A stretch of DNA of 42,440 nt from Actinomycetes bacterium. GTDB lineage: Bacteria; Actinomycetota; Actinomycetes; Propionibacteriales; Propionibacteriaceae. The stretch covers positions 1 through 42,440 of the forward strand of contig JAEZYG010000037.1 of the NCBI GenBank assembly GCA_023419175.1, read 5' to 3'. Shown here in pieces: positions 1 to 7,479 of this stretch (positions within the stretch are counted from its first letter, which is position 1; every line of letters starts with the position of its first letter). The notes beneath the pieces were generated by a model, which did no database searches, was not told the DNA's origin, and saw only the letters and a program-made list of their open reading frames with translations. A program made the position numbers and the translations under genes.

Positions 1-149
1 CGAGACGCTGGTATGAAGCCGTCAAGACGGTGATGTCGGATGGGGGGATTGACTATGGGAGCAACGGACGTAGACGCGCCCAGACGATGACATGGGATCA
101 TGCTGCTGAGCAGTTGGTCAGTGTCTATGAGGAGCAGATTCATGCATGA
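1..149 (+). CDS. C-terminal end of an MshA-like glycosyltransferase (partial, 5' end outside window)
   Basis: An open frame enters at base 3 and ends with TGA at 147-149, giving 48 residues beginning RRWYEAVKTV. The segment RRRAQTMTWDHAAEQLVSVY resembles the C-terminal helix of GT4-family glycosyltransferases such as MshA (D-inositol 3-phosphate glycosyltransferase), where a 'W-D-x-(T/A)-A-x-x-L' motif follows the nucleotide-sugar domain. The next gene overlaps its last 8 bases and looks like mshB, the following step of mycothiol synthesis, which supports MshA. The catalytic domain is not visible, so another GT4 enzyme is possible. Confidence 0.55.
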   Translation, partial: RRWYEAVKTVMSDGGIDYGSNGRRRAQTMTWDHAAEQLVSVYEEQIHA

Positions 150-900
150 TCTGATCGAGGCTGTGCTCAACGATTCATCCGGACAGATCTGGCCGCTTTT
201 CGTCCACGCTCATCCCGATGACGAAACCTTGCAGACAGGGGCTCTTATCGCCTGGTGCGCTGACCATGACATAGCTGTCGATGTGGTGACGTGCACGCGA
301 GGGGAAAGAGGCGAGGTGGTTAGCGGAGTTCTTCCGTCCACGATCACTTCAGCTGATCTGGTGAAGGTGCGTGAGAAGGAGATCGTTCAAGCCTGCGAGA
401 TTTTGCGCGTCCAATCCCATTATTGGTTGGGTAGTCCACCTGCTCGTGTAGATGAAGGCGATGTACGTATCTATACCGATTCTGGAATGAGATGGATCGC
501 TGAAGGATTGGCAGGTCCTGGCGATGAAAGTGATCCGTCCACCTTTACCGCCGCCTGTGTGGAAGAAGCTGCCAGCGATCTTGCGCACTTAGTGACCTAT
601 CTCGGCTCAAGTGTCATCGTGGGCTATGACGAACAGGGATCTTATGGCCATCCCGACCACGTGAGGGTTCATGAGATTTGCCGTCTAGCCAGTCGAATGA
701 CGGGAGTCCCGATGATCGAGGTGGCATCATCTGAGGGACAAGAAGGGTTTACCTATATCGATATGAGCGCTTATGCCGATACCGTCATCGCCGCTTTGGC
801 GTCTTATCGCACTCAATTGACTGTCATGGGCGATCATCTCATCCATGTGGGCGGGCAGCGTCAAGAATTTCCGTTGACGATTGGGCTTCGTCTGCGATGA
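142..900 (+). CDS. mshB: MshB-like N-acetylglucosaminyl-inositol deacetylase (PIG-L/LmbE family)
   Basis: This 252-residue protein is a zinc-dependent PIG-L/LmbE deacetylase. The family signature is clear: AHPDDE near residue 23 and GYDEQGSYGHPDHVRVH in the second half, both supplying zinc and catalytic residues. MshB removes acetate from GlcNAc-inositol in mycothiol synthesis in the cytoplasm. I chose ATG 142 because GAGGAG at 129-134 sits at good spacing; a longer frame from base 100 lies inside the upstream gene. The 8-base overlap suggests translational coupling. It is somewhat shorter than typical MshB (about 290 residues), so the related mycothiol-conjugate amidase Mca or another LmbE deacetylase is possible. 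Confidence 0.75.
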   Translation: MHDLIEAVLNDSSGQIWPLFVHAHPDDETLQTGALIAWCADHDIAVDVVTCTRGERGEVVSGVLPSTITSADLVKVREKEIVQACEILRVQSHYWLGSPPARVDEGDVRIYTDSGMRWIAEGLAGPGDESDPSTFTAACVEEAASDLAHLVTYLGSSVIVGYDEQGSYGHPDHVRVHEICRLASRMTGVPMIEVASSEGQEGFTYIDMSAYADTVIAALASYRTQLTVMGDHLIHVGGQRQEFPLTIGLRLR

Positions 901-954
901 ATAGACAAGATCGGATACGAGAAGGTTCCCATCACGCCTAAGGCTGGTATAAGA

Positions 955-968
955 TTAGGCTACCCTAA
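955..968. promoter_or_regulatory. DtxR/IdeR-like iron-box palindrome
   Basis: TTAGGCTACCCTAA is an inverted TTAGG/CCTAA with a 4-base centre. It matches most of the first 14 positions of the known actinobacterial DtxR/IdeR box (TTAGGTTAGSCTAACCTAA). A possible -10 hexamer TAAGAT (950-955) abuts it, the usual place for a repressor site. The target would be the downstream small ORF and ThrE-like gene. Binding is inferred only. Confidence 0.4.
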
Positions 969-1088
969 AGACTTCTGTAGATGCGGGTCGGGTGCATATG
1001 TGCAGAAGCTAGGTGATCCATCTTCTATTTCTATACATGTTCAGACGCCAATACTGACGAAGATGGACTGTGGGGAGGAATTCGTCTG

Positions 1089-1211
1089 ATGGATTCCTCC
1101 CCGACAATCAATGGCTGTCAATGTGTTGTCGTAACGTGGAATATGCTCGCAAAACGCGTACTGTGGTCTGCGTGGATCAAGGCGGGGTATCTAAAAAGAA
1201 GATGCGGTTGA
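1089..1211 (+). CDS. Possible 40-residue leader ORF upstream of the ThrE-like exporter
   Basis: A short frame starts with ATG 1089, with GGGGAGG (1072-1078) upstream at about 10 bases, and stops with TGA at 1209-1211. It therefore overlaps the likely ATG (1202) of the next gene by 10 bases. The peptide (MDSSPTINGCQCVVVT...) has no recognisable domain and no threonine/serine run that would mark a classical attenuator. It could couple translation to the exporter, or it could be chance with the ribosome site serving a longer exporter start. I could not decide between these. Confidence 0.3.
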   Translation: MDSSPTINGCQCVVVTWNMLAKRVLWSAWIKAGYLKRRCG

Positions 1212-2638
1212 GCTCTTTCGTGCCCGATCGGCTGTGGAGGAGCGATTCTCCTTCCGAGACGAACTATCATCTGCGCGCTGTGGACGATGAATCCGACCGT
1301 GACCAACGCCATAATCTGCTCGATCTGGTCATGCGTATGAGCGAATTGGCTTTGGCGACTGGGGCATCTGCATCTGAAGCGACCGCTATGGCGTTGCGCA
1401 TCATGGGAGCCTATCGGATCAGGGCTCATATCGATATCACGAATACCGCTGTCACCTTGTCACGTCCGGGAGGGCCGGGTGAAGCTCCGATTACCGCTTT
1501 GCGGACGGTGAAATCCAGAGTGACCGATTACTCCCGGCTTTCCCGTCTGGAAGTTTTAGCCGAAAGATTATCGACTCATGAGATCGATCCAAGGATGGCT
1601 CGGCTGGAATTCGATGCTCTCGTCATCGAACCGCGTCAATATCGCTGGTGGGTGACAGCTGTCGCCTCGGCTGCGATGGGCGCTTCTATCTCGATTCTTC
1701 TCGGTGGACACTGGCCCGAGATGATCTTATCCATCATCTCGATCATCGCCGTTTGCTATGTCCTGCGGTTGATCGGACGGCTTATCATTCCCGATCTATT
1801 TGTCCATGCCATCGCTTCGCTTATTCCCACCCTGATAGCCGTTTTGGTGATGTGGTGGTCACCATTTGGCTTTGCTCCCTCTCCAGCCGTTGTGGTCGGT
1901 GCTTCTATCGTCTTCATGCTTGCTGGTTTAAGTTTGGTCAGCTCTGTACGCGATGGTCTTGACGGTTACTATCTGACCTCGTCCGCGAGAGCCTATGAGG
2001 CTTTCCTTTGCACGACAGGTCTGGTGCTCGGTGTAACCGCTGTCCTCTACGGGGCTTTGGCTTTGGGAATTCCTACCGGGTTAAATCCTGCGGTTTCGTC
2101 CAATCCAGCCAATCCCATATGGACGATAGTCGCTGGTGCGATCATGGCATCCAGTTTTGCTATTCAATCCTATGCCTACCCTCGAGCTGTCGTTGTCTGC
2201 GGATTTTTTGGAGCTATTTCTCAAGCATCGACGGTTCTTCTGGGAACGGTAATCGATACCCCCATCATTCTCACAGGGGTCAGCGCCGCTCTCGTCGCTG
2301 CTATCGCCACCTATGCCTCACCGCGATGGCATATCCCCAATGTGGCGATGGTCTCGTCCGGCATCATTCCATTAGTTCCCGGATCGATCATCTACCGAGG
2401 TATTTACAGTATCGTCAATTCTCAATCCGATCCGCAGATGCTCATGGTCGGTGCGGCATTGATTTTCCGAGCCTTGCTCATCGGTATCGCCTTGGCAATT
2501 GGAGTCAGCTTGGGGAATCTGGTCGCTCGCCCCTTCGTCCTCCCAGACGATAAAGCCGGACGACTAGCTCTCTTGCGTTCTTGGCGGCGAGGGGCAAGCT
2601 CTCAACGCTCAGCCCAGGGAAGGAAGAGGGCTCGGTAA
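1202..2638 (+). CDS. ThrE-type threonine/serine exporter (DUF1212 family membrane protein)
   Basis: From ATG 1202 this is a 478-residue integral membrane protein. The N-terminal cytoplasmic part carries the conserved DUF1212/ThrE helix (LDLVMRMSELALATGASASE), a partner region and then about ten hydrophobic segments from residue ~150 onward, matching the two-part ThrE fold in one chain. Corynebacterium ThrE exports threonine and serine with proton motive force; substrate here is inferred. The frame is open back to GTG 1070, giving 522 residues, but the extra 44 residues are polar, cysteine-rich and unlike the family. The C-terminus is strongly basic. The gene sits behind a possible iron box and small ORF. 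Confidence 0.72.
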   Translation: MRLSSFVPDRLWRSDSPSETNYHLRAVDDESDRDQRHNLLDLVMRMSELALATGASASEATAMALRIMGAYRIRAHIDITNTAVTLSRPGGPGEAPITALRTVKSRVTDYSRLSRLEVLAERLSTHEIDPRMARLEFDALVIEPRQYRWWVTAVASAAMGASISILLGGHWPEMILSIISIIAVCYVLRLIGRLIIPDLFVHAIASLIPTLIAVLVMWWSPFGFAPSPAVVVGASIVFMLAGLSLVSSVRDGLDGYYLTSSARAYEAFLCTTGLVLGVTAVLYGALALGIPTGLNPAVSSNPANPIWTIVAGAIMASSFAIQSYAYPRAVVVCGFFGAISQASTVLLGTVIDTPIILTGVSAALVAAIATYASPRWHIPNVAMVSSGIIPLVPGSIIYRGIYSIVNSQSDPQMLMVGAALIFRALLIGIALAIGVSLGNLVARPFVLPDDKAGRLALLRSWRRGASSQRSAQGRKRAR

Positions 2639-2732
2639 GCTCGCCACTGATTTCCACAGCTATTTTTCAAGATGTGTGCAATCAGCAATGATGGAAGAAG
2701 TTCACTGACTATATACCGAGGAGCTGCGATCT

Positions 2733-3935
2733 ATGAATACAGCGCTGAGCGGATCGATGATCTTGGATCTCGCCATCGCATTCATTCTTTTAGTCCGCTT
2801 ATTAGCAGGATTACGAGAAGGGATCGTGGTCTCTGTCCTATCGCTAATCGGGACGATTCTTGGGGCATGTGTGGGCATATGGGGAACGCCCTATCTTCTC
2901 TTCATCCTTCCTGGACTGACCGAGACGCGATTGCGTCAAACCATTGGCGTGGCAATATTCATTCTGCTTTGTATCGGTTTAGGTACGACGCTTTTACGCC
3001 GTCTCGGATACCGTCTGCGAGGTGGTAAACGAGCGCGCGGCATTGATGCTCTCATCGGGGGCATAGCCTCGCTCCTGGTCGCGGCGTTAATCTGTTCGGG
3101 ACTATTGACCGCTGTCCGTCCGATCTCCCCAACCTCCTTTGGGCGAGCTATTGACCGCTCCTATATCTACAACGGTCTCATGCGTGTCGTTCCCGATCAG
3201 TTCAATAGCTGGCCGGTGGAGGCGATGGAAGAGATCGTCCACATATTGCCCGATCCTTTCAAGGGAGCTACTCCCGATCTGCCTATCGACAAGCCAGAAA
3301 GCAGCACGGTTGATCTGGCTGCAGTCAGAGCTGCTCAGCGTTCGGTGGTGAAGATCATGGCATCTACGCCGGCATGTTCATCCGATTCCTCGGGTAGTGG
3401 CTGGGTGATCGCCCCTGAGAAGGTAGTGACCAACGCTCATGTGGTTGCGGGTTCCCTCGGCGTCCAAGTGAAAGCATCGGGAGATTTTCTTTCTCGTCCA
3501 GCTATGGTGGTGGCCTATGACCCCCATCTCGATCTTGCCGTCTTATCGGTTCCAGGTCTCAAAGCCCCAGCGATGAGGCGTCAAGCCGATATTTCCCCTG
3601 GAGACGATGTGGTGGCTGCAGGCTATCCGTGGGGAGGTGGATTCCGTCTTACCCCTGCCCGTCTGCGCGGCACTATCGATGCTGAATCCGATGATATTTA
3701 CGGAAGAGAGCGCGTTATCCGTCAAGTCCATGCGGTAAGGGGGACGATCAAGCCGGGCAATTCTGGAGGTCCGCTACTCAACACGCGCGGTGAAGTGGTC
3801 GGAACTATCTTCGCCAGAGCCTCCGATGAACCCGAGACGGGCTATGCTCTCACCGATGCGGCGAGCGCTGACCTGCTTGATCACGTGGACGAGATGAGCA
3901 CCGTGGTGCCTACCGGAGCATGCGCTCAACGCTGA
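2733..3935 (+). CDS. marP: MarP-like membrane-anchored serine protease (CvpA domain plus trypsin-like domain)
   Basis: This 400-residue protein has a CvpA-like N-terminal part with about four membrane segments (residues ~8-145) and an extracytoplasmic chymotrypsin-fold protease (~200-390). The triad is visible: H236 in TNAHVVAG, D267 in DPHLDLAVL and S344 in GNSGGP. Two cysteines, C215 before the protease domain and C397 near the end, sit almost exactly where mycobacterial MarP has its regulatory disulfide (C214-C395). MarP is needed for acid and oxidative stress resistance in M. tuberculosis. Start ATG 2733 has GAGGAG (2719-2724) upstream. No PDZ domain is present, unlike DegP/HtrA. Confidence 0.85.
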   Translation: MNTALSGSMILDLAIAFILLVRLLAGLREGIVVSVLSLIGTILGACVGIWGTPYLLFILPGLTETRLRQTIGVAIFILLCIGLGTTLLRRLGYRLRGGKRARGIDALIGGIASLLVAALICSGLLTAVRPISPTSFGRAIDRSYIYNGLMRVVPDQFNSWPVEAMEEIVHILPDPFKGATPDLPIDKPESSTVDLAAVRAAQRSVVKIMASTPACSSDSSGSGWVIAPEKVVTNAHVVAGSLGVQVKASGDFLSRPAMVVAYDPHLDLAVLSVPGLKAPAMRRQADISPGDDVVAAGYPWGGGFRLTPARLRGTIDAESDDIYGRERVIRQVHAVRGTIKPGNSGGPLLNTRGEVVGTIFARASDEPETGYALTDAASADLLDHVDEMSTVVPTGACAQR

Positions 3936-3947
3936 AAATAAGGCGAC

Positions 3948-3953
3948 TAGGAT
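3948..3953 (+). promoter_or_regulatory. Candidate -10 hexamer of a leaderless acyl-CoA ligase mRNA
   Basis: TAGGAT ends 7 bases before ATG 3961 and no good Shine-Dalgarno sequence lies closer. This spacing would put transcription start on or next to the start codon. The hexamer overlaps the alternative ATG 3952, which would then not be transcribed. Confidence 0.4.
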
Positions 3954-3960
3954 GGTGACC

Positions 3961-5688
3961 ATGTCGCATGAAGAAGCGAATTCGAATCAGGTATGGCTAC
4001 GTCGCCGTCGCGATGGTTCCCCATCGTGGACGGCTCACTATCAGCCAGGTGTCCCCCATGAGATCGAGATGCCAGATGAATCCTTGGTATCCATGGTTGA
4101 GACTGCCTGCCGTCAAGGCGGTTCAAAGATTGCTACGGATTTTTTTGGTGCAACGATCAATTACCGCTCCTTGGGTGAACAGATCAATCGGGCGGCTGAA
4201 GGTTTAAGACGTCTAGGGGTTAATGCCGGCGATAGAGTCGCTTTGGCATTGCCGAATTGTCCCCAGCATCTCATCGCTTTTCACGCGATTATGCGCTTAG
4301 GTGCGGTAGCTGTCGAACACAATCCGCGATATACCGCCAACGAATTGCAAACGATTTTTGAAGACCATGGGGCTCGCTATGCGATCGTGATGGATACGGT
4401 CATCGATACGCTCAATCAGATGCCCAGTTACGCTCGTCCGTCCACGATCATCTCGGTCGATATCACCAAGGCGATGCCGGCCAAAATGCGGTGGCTACTC
4501 AAAATTCCTTTTGGAAAAGCGAAGAAGATGCGCGCCAAACTCACCAATGGCGCTAAGGGAAATCTCTCGTGGGAAAATCTGCTCAAACATCGTCCTATAG
4601 CGAATAAATATCGCAAGCCGAAGGTAGACGATCTGGCCTGTATTCAATATACCTCCGGAACAACCGGACGTCCGCGCGGGGTGATGCTGACCCATCGCAA
4701 CCTTTTCGCCAATGCTCGCCAAGGCGAAGCGTGGATGTTCGGAGCGAAGGTGGGTAAAGAGGTTAACTATGCGGTCTTGCCGATGTTCCACGCTTTCGGC
4801 ATGACTTTGCATCTGACCTTCGGAATTCTCAAACAGTCACGCCAAGTTCTCTTTCCCGTTCCCGATGTGGAGATGATCCTCACCGCCGCTGGTAGGATTC
4901 CTCCAACGATTTTCTGCGTGGTTCCGGCAATCTATCAGGCGATAGCCGAAAAGGCTCAGCAACGCGGAATCGACTTGAGTAGCGCCCGTTTTTGTATCTC
5001 GGGAGCGATGGCTCTCATCGATTCCACCCGTCAACTGTGGGAATCCGTATCGGGAGGACTCCTCGTCGAGGGCTATGGATTGACTGAAGCTTCTCCAGTT
5101 GCTTTGGGGAATCCCTTCTTCCCCGGCCGTAAATCGGGGACGATCGGCGTGCCTTTCCCGTCCACTCAGATGAGAGTCGTTGATCCCAGCGATCCGACTC
5201 GCGAGGTTGAGATGGGAGAAAGCGGCGAGTTGCTTCTCAAAGGCCCACAGGTCTTCCAAGGCTATTGGAATGATCCCGATGCCACAGCAGATGTCCTTGT
5301 CGATGGCTGGTTACGGACGGGGGATATCGTCCAGGTAGATGATGATGGATTCGTTACCATCGTGGATCGTAAGAAAGAGATCATCATCACCGGAGGTTTC
5401 AACGTTTCTCCCACGGAAGTTGAAAAGGTGTTGATCGCTCACGAGGCTATCCGAGATATCGCTGTCGTGGGATGTCCTACAGGACTTGGAGACGAAGAAG
5501 TCGTCGCGGTGGTTATCGCCAATGATGGCTATGGGATCGATTCTAATGAGATCAGATCGTGGGCAAAGGAGAGGTTGGCTGCCTATAAGGTGCCACGTCG
5601 ATTCGTTCAGGTAGATGATCTTCCCCGCTCCATATTGGGCAAGGTGCTACGTGGTCAGGTGCGTGCCGATCTGATCGATCGCGAGTGA
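3961..5688 (+). CDS. Long-chain fatty acid--CoA ligase (FadD-type, AMP-forming)
   Basis: A 575-residue ANL-superfamily enzyme that activates a carboxylic acid to acyl-AMP and then acyl-CoA. Visible motifs are the P-loop YTSGTTGRPRGVMLTH (residues 230-245), GYGLTEASP (from 371), LRTGDIVQVDDDGFVTIVDRKKEIIITGG split over the hinge, and the C-terminal catalytic lysine K561 in LGKVLRGQVR. Overall length and the DRKKEIII hinge fit fatty-acyl-CoA synthetases of the FadD type; chain length cannot be read. ATG 3961 is preferred over ATG 3952 because of the -10-like hexamer. The next gene, a flavin dehydrogenase, starts 3 bases after the stop, so the two are probably co-transcribed. Confidence 0.85.
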   Translation: MSHEEANSNQVWLRRRRDGSPSWTAHYQPGVPHEIEMPDESLVSMVETACRQGGSKIATDFFGATINYRSLGEQINRAAEGLRRLGVNAGDRVALALPNCPQHLIAFHAIMRLGAVAVEHNPRYTANELQTIFEDHGARYAIVMDTVIDTLNQMPSYARPSTIISVDITKAMPAKMRWLLKIPFGKAKKMRAKLTNGAKGNLSWENLLKHRPIANKYRKPKVDDLACIQYTSGTTGRPRGVMLTHRNLFANARQGEAWMFGAKVGKEVNYAVLPMFHAFGMTLHLTFGILKQSRQVLFPVPDVEMILTAAGRIPPTIFCVVPAIYQAIAEKAQQRGIDLSSARFCISGAMALIDSTRQLWESVSGGLLVEGYGLTEASPVALGNPFFPGRKSGTIGVPFPSTQMRVVDPSDPTREVEMGESGELLLKGPQVFQGYWNDPDATADVLVDGWLRTGDIVQVDDDGFVTIVDRKKEIIITGGFNVSPTEVEKVLIAHEAIRDIAVVGCPTGLGDEEVVAVVIANDGYGIDSNEIRSWAKERLAAYKVPRRFVQVDDLPRSILGKVLRGQVRADLIDRE

Positions 5689-5691
5689 ATC

Positions 5692-7323
5692 ATGGCGCGA
5701 TTGCACGGCGGTGACCTGGTTCGTCTTCCGCATGATCGTATCGCTGATGTGAGCACAGAAGTCCTTGTCATCGGTTCTGATCCCGCCGCCTTGACAGCCG
5801 CATTGGCATCGAGGCAGGCAGGCTGGGAGGTCACGGTCGTCGAGCCGAGAGCCCATCTCGGTGGACAGGCCGTCTATGGGAGTGGATATCTGTGGTTGGC
5901 GGGTAGGAACGAGACCCATCTGAATTCTGGGCGAGATGACTATGCGACTGCTCGCAATTATGTCGATCATGTGATCGCTCAATATACCGAGGCTTCTTCT
6001 CCTGGACGACGCCACGCTTTCTTGACCACCATTCCCTATTTGGCATCCTGGCTAGAAGCCAACGGGGTGTCTTTAAAATTGACCGATCGACCAGATGCCT
6101 ATCCTGAGCGTCCAGGTGGGGCGCGTAGCGGACGTATCTGGGTGCCTGAGCCCTATCCAGTCGATCAGCTTGGGCAGATGAGCAATGTCATTCCTGAAGG
6201 GATCTCCTGTCTTGGAGGAGTGGAGCGTTGGGAATATCGAGCTCGACGACTCGCTCAAGGACGTTTCGCCTATGGTGGTGCAGCTCTAGTCGCCTCATTG
6301 CTGGCGGCATGTCAGCGTCATCAGATCACGGTCTGGTGGGATCGCCATATCGATTTCATTGTGGATGACGATGGTCTCATGCGTGGTGTCGCCATTGAAT
6401 CGGCGTCGCGATCCGTCCGTCTCCTAGCCTCGCGTGGCGTCATCATCGCTTCAGGGGGCTATTCTGCCCACCCGCATTATCGCAGCCAATTTCTCCCTGC
6501 GATGACCTTACCCTCATGGACGATTGGGAGAGATAGCCCAATCGGAAGCGATCTGCTTCAAGCCGCCCACGATTATGGATGGGAGTGCTCAGGTCTAGGA
6601 AATGTGCGCTGGAACCCGGTGATATGGGACGGTGCTGATTCCTCGTGGGATGCCACCAAAGCTCTAGCAGCGGAGGGTTCGATCCTTGTCGATAGTACGG
6701 GTAGACGTATCTGTAATGAAGCGGGTACACCGTCCGATATCTGTAAAGCTTTGATGAGTACGACTCGTATCTATGGACCTCAGGCTTTACCTGCATGGCT
6801 GATCGTAGATGCTCATCATCGCAAACGCCATCCTCTCGGTCCTCTTGCCGCAGGTCATGTGGGGAAGGCTGCGCGAAATTCTTTTGCCTTCGTCGCTTCA
6901 AATGTGGACGATCTAGCCCGTCAACTCAAGATGGATCCCTCTGTTCTCCATGAGAGTCTTGAACGGTTTTGCTCCCATGCTCGCCGTGGGCATGATGAGG
7001 ATTATTCGCGTGGACGCTCCGCCTACGATCGCCGTGATGGGCATACCTTGGCTCCAGTCGAGAAATTTCCTTTAACTGCGGTGCGTCTCGTCCCTGGAGA
7101 TCAAGGGGTGAAAGGTGGTCTTTTGACGGACGAATCCGCTCGTGTCATCTGTCACGGCATCGGCGTCGATTCGATGTGGGCCATCGGTGAGGCTGCCGCT
7201 TCGCTGAGCGAAAGTTACGATCTGGCGGACGGAGCCGATCTGAGTGAATCGATGGCATATGCTCTTCTTGCCGCACGCGATGTGACTCTAGGAGCCGGTC
7301 TATCCGCCTATCAAGGACGATGA
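5692..7323 (+). CDS. FAD-dependent dehydrogenase of the fumarate reductase/3-ketosteroid dehydrogenase family
   Basis: The 543-residue protein starts 3 bases after the acyl-CoA ligase. Residues ~22-50 form an FAD-binding Rossmann segment (TEVLVIGSDPAALTAALASR, ending VVEP), followed by HLGGQAVYGSGYLWLAG. A second nucleotide-contact strand is RGVIIASGGYSAHP, and the C-terminal FAD segment is SMWAIGEAA. This layout matches FAD_binding_2 flavoproteins: fumarate reductase flavoprotein, 3-ketosteroid-delta1-dehydrogenase and fumarate-reductase-like oxidoreductases. The dinucleotide motif is degenerate (GSDPAA rather than GxGxxG), as in some members. Pairing with a CoA ligase suggests a role on an acyl or sterol-like substrate, but this is inference. 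No signal peptide is seen. Confidence 0.7.
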   Translation: MARLHGGDLVRLPHDRIADVSTEVLVIGSDPAALTAALASRQAGWEVTVVEPRAHLGGQAVYGSGYLWLAGRNETHLNSGRDDYATARNYVDHVIAQYTEASSPGRRHAFLTTIPYLASWLEANGVSLKLTDRPDAYPERPGGARSGRIWVPEPYPVDQLGQMSNVIPEGISCLGGVERWEYRARRLAQGRFAYGGAALVASLLAACQRHQITVWWDRHIDFIVDDDGLMRGVAIESASRSVRLLASRGVIIASGGYSAHPHYRSQFLPAMTLPSWTIGRDSPIGSDLLQAAHDYGWECSGLGNVRWNPVIWDGADSSWDATKALAAEGSILVDSTGRRICNEAGTPSDICKALMSTTRIYGPQALPAWLIVDAHHRKRHPLGPLAAGHVGKAARNSFAFVASNVDDLARQLKMDPSVLHESLERFCSHARRGHDEDYSRGRSAYDRRDGHTLAPVEKFPLTAVRLVPGDQGVKGGLLTDESARVICHGIGVDSMWAIGEAAASLSESYDLADGADLSESMAYALLAARDVTLGAGLSAYQGR

Positions 7324-7416
7324 TTCCTCATCGCTCTCTCGGGATCATCTCATATGAGAGACACGTTGATATATGAGTGAATATGTTAGATTAACCTCTG
7401 AAAAAGATAAGCAATT

Positions 7417-7449
7417 TAGTTGAAATCTAAAATGTTTAGCATTCAACTA
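7417..7449. repeat. Nested inverted repeat upstream of the LPxTG protein gene
   Basis: TAGTTGAA (7417-7424) and TTCAACTA (7442-7449) are perfect 8-base arms. Between them CTAAA (7427-7431) pairs with TTTAG (7435-7439), so the whole region could form a nested hairpin or a regulator site. It lies 23 bases before the Shine-Dalgarno in the AT-rich spacer 7324-7479. No convincing -35/-10 pair was found there. Confidence 0.4.
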
Positions 7450-7479
7450 TTGTGAGTTTGTCCATCACTCAGAGGAGAA

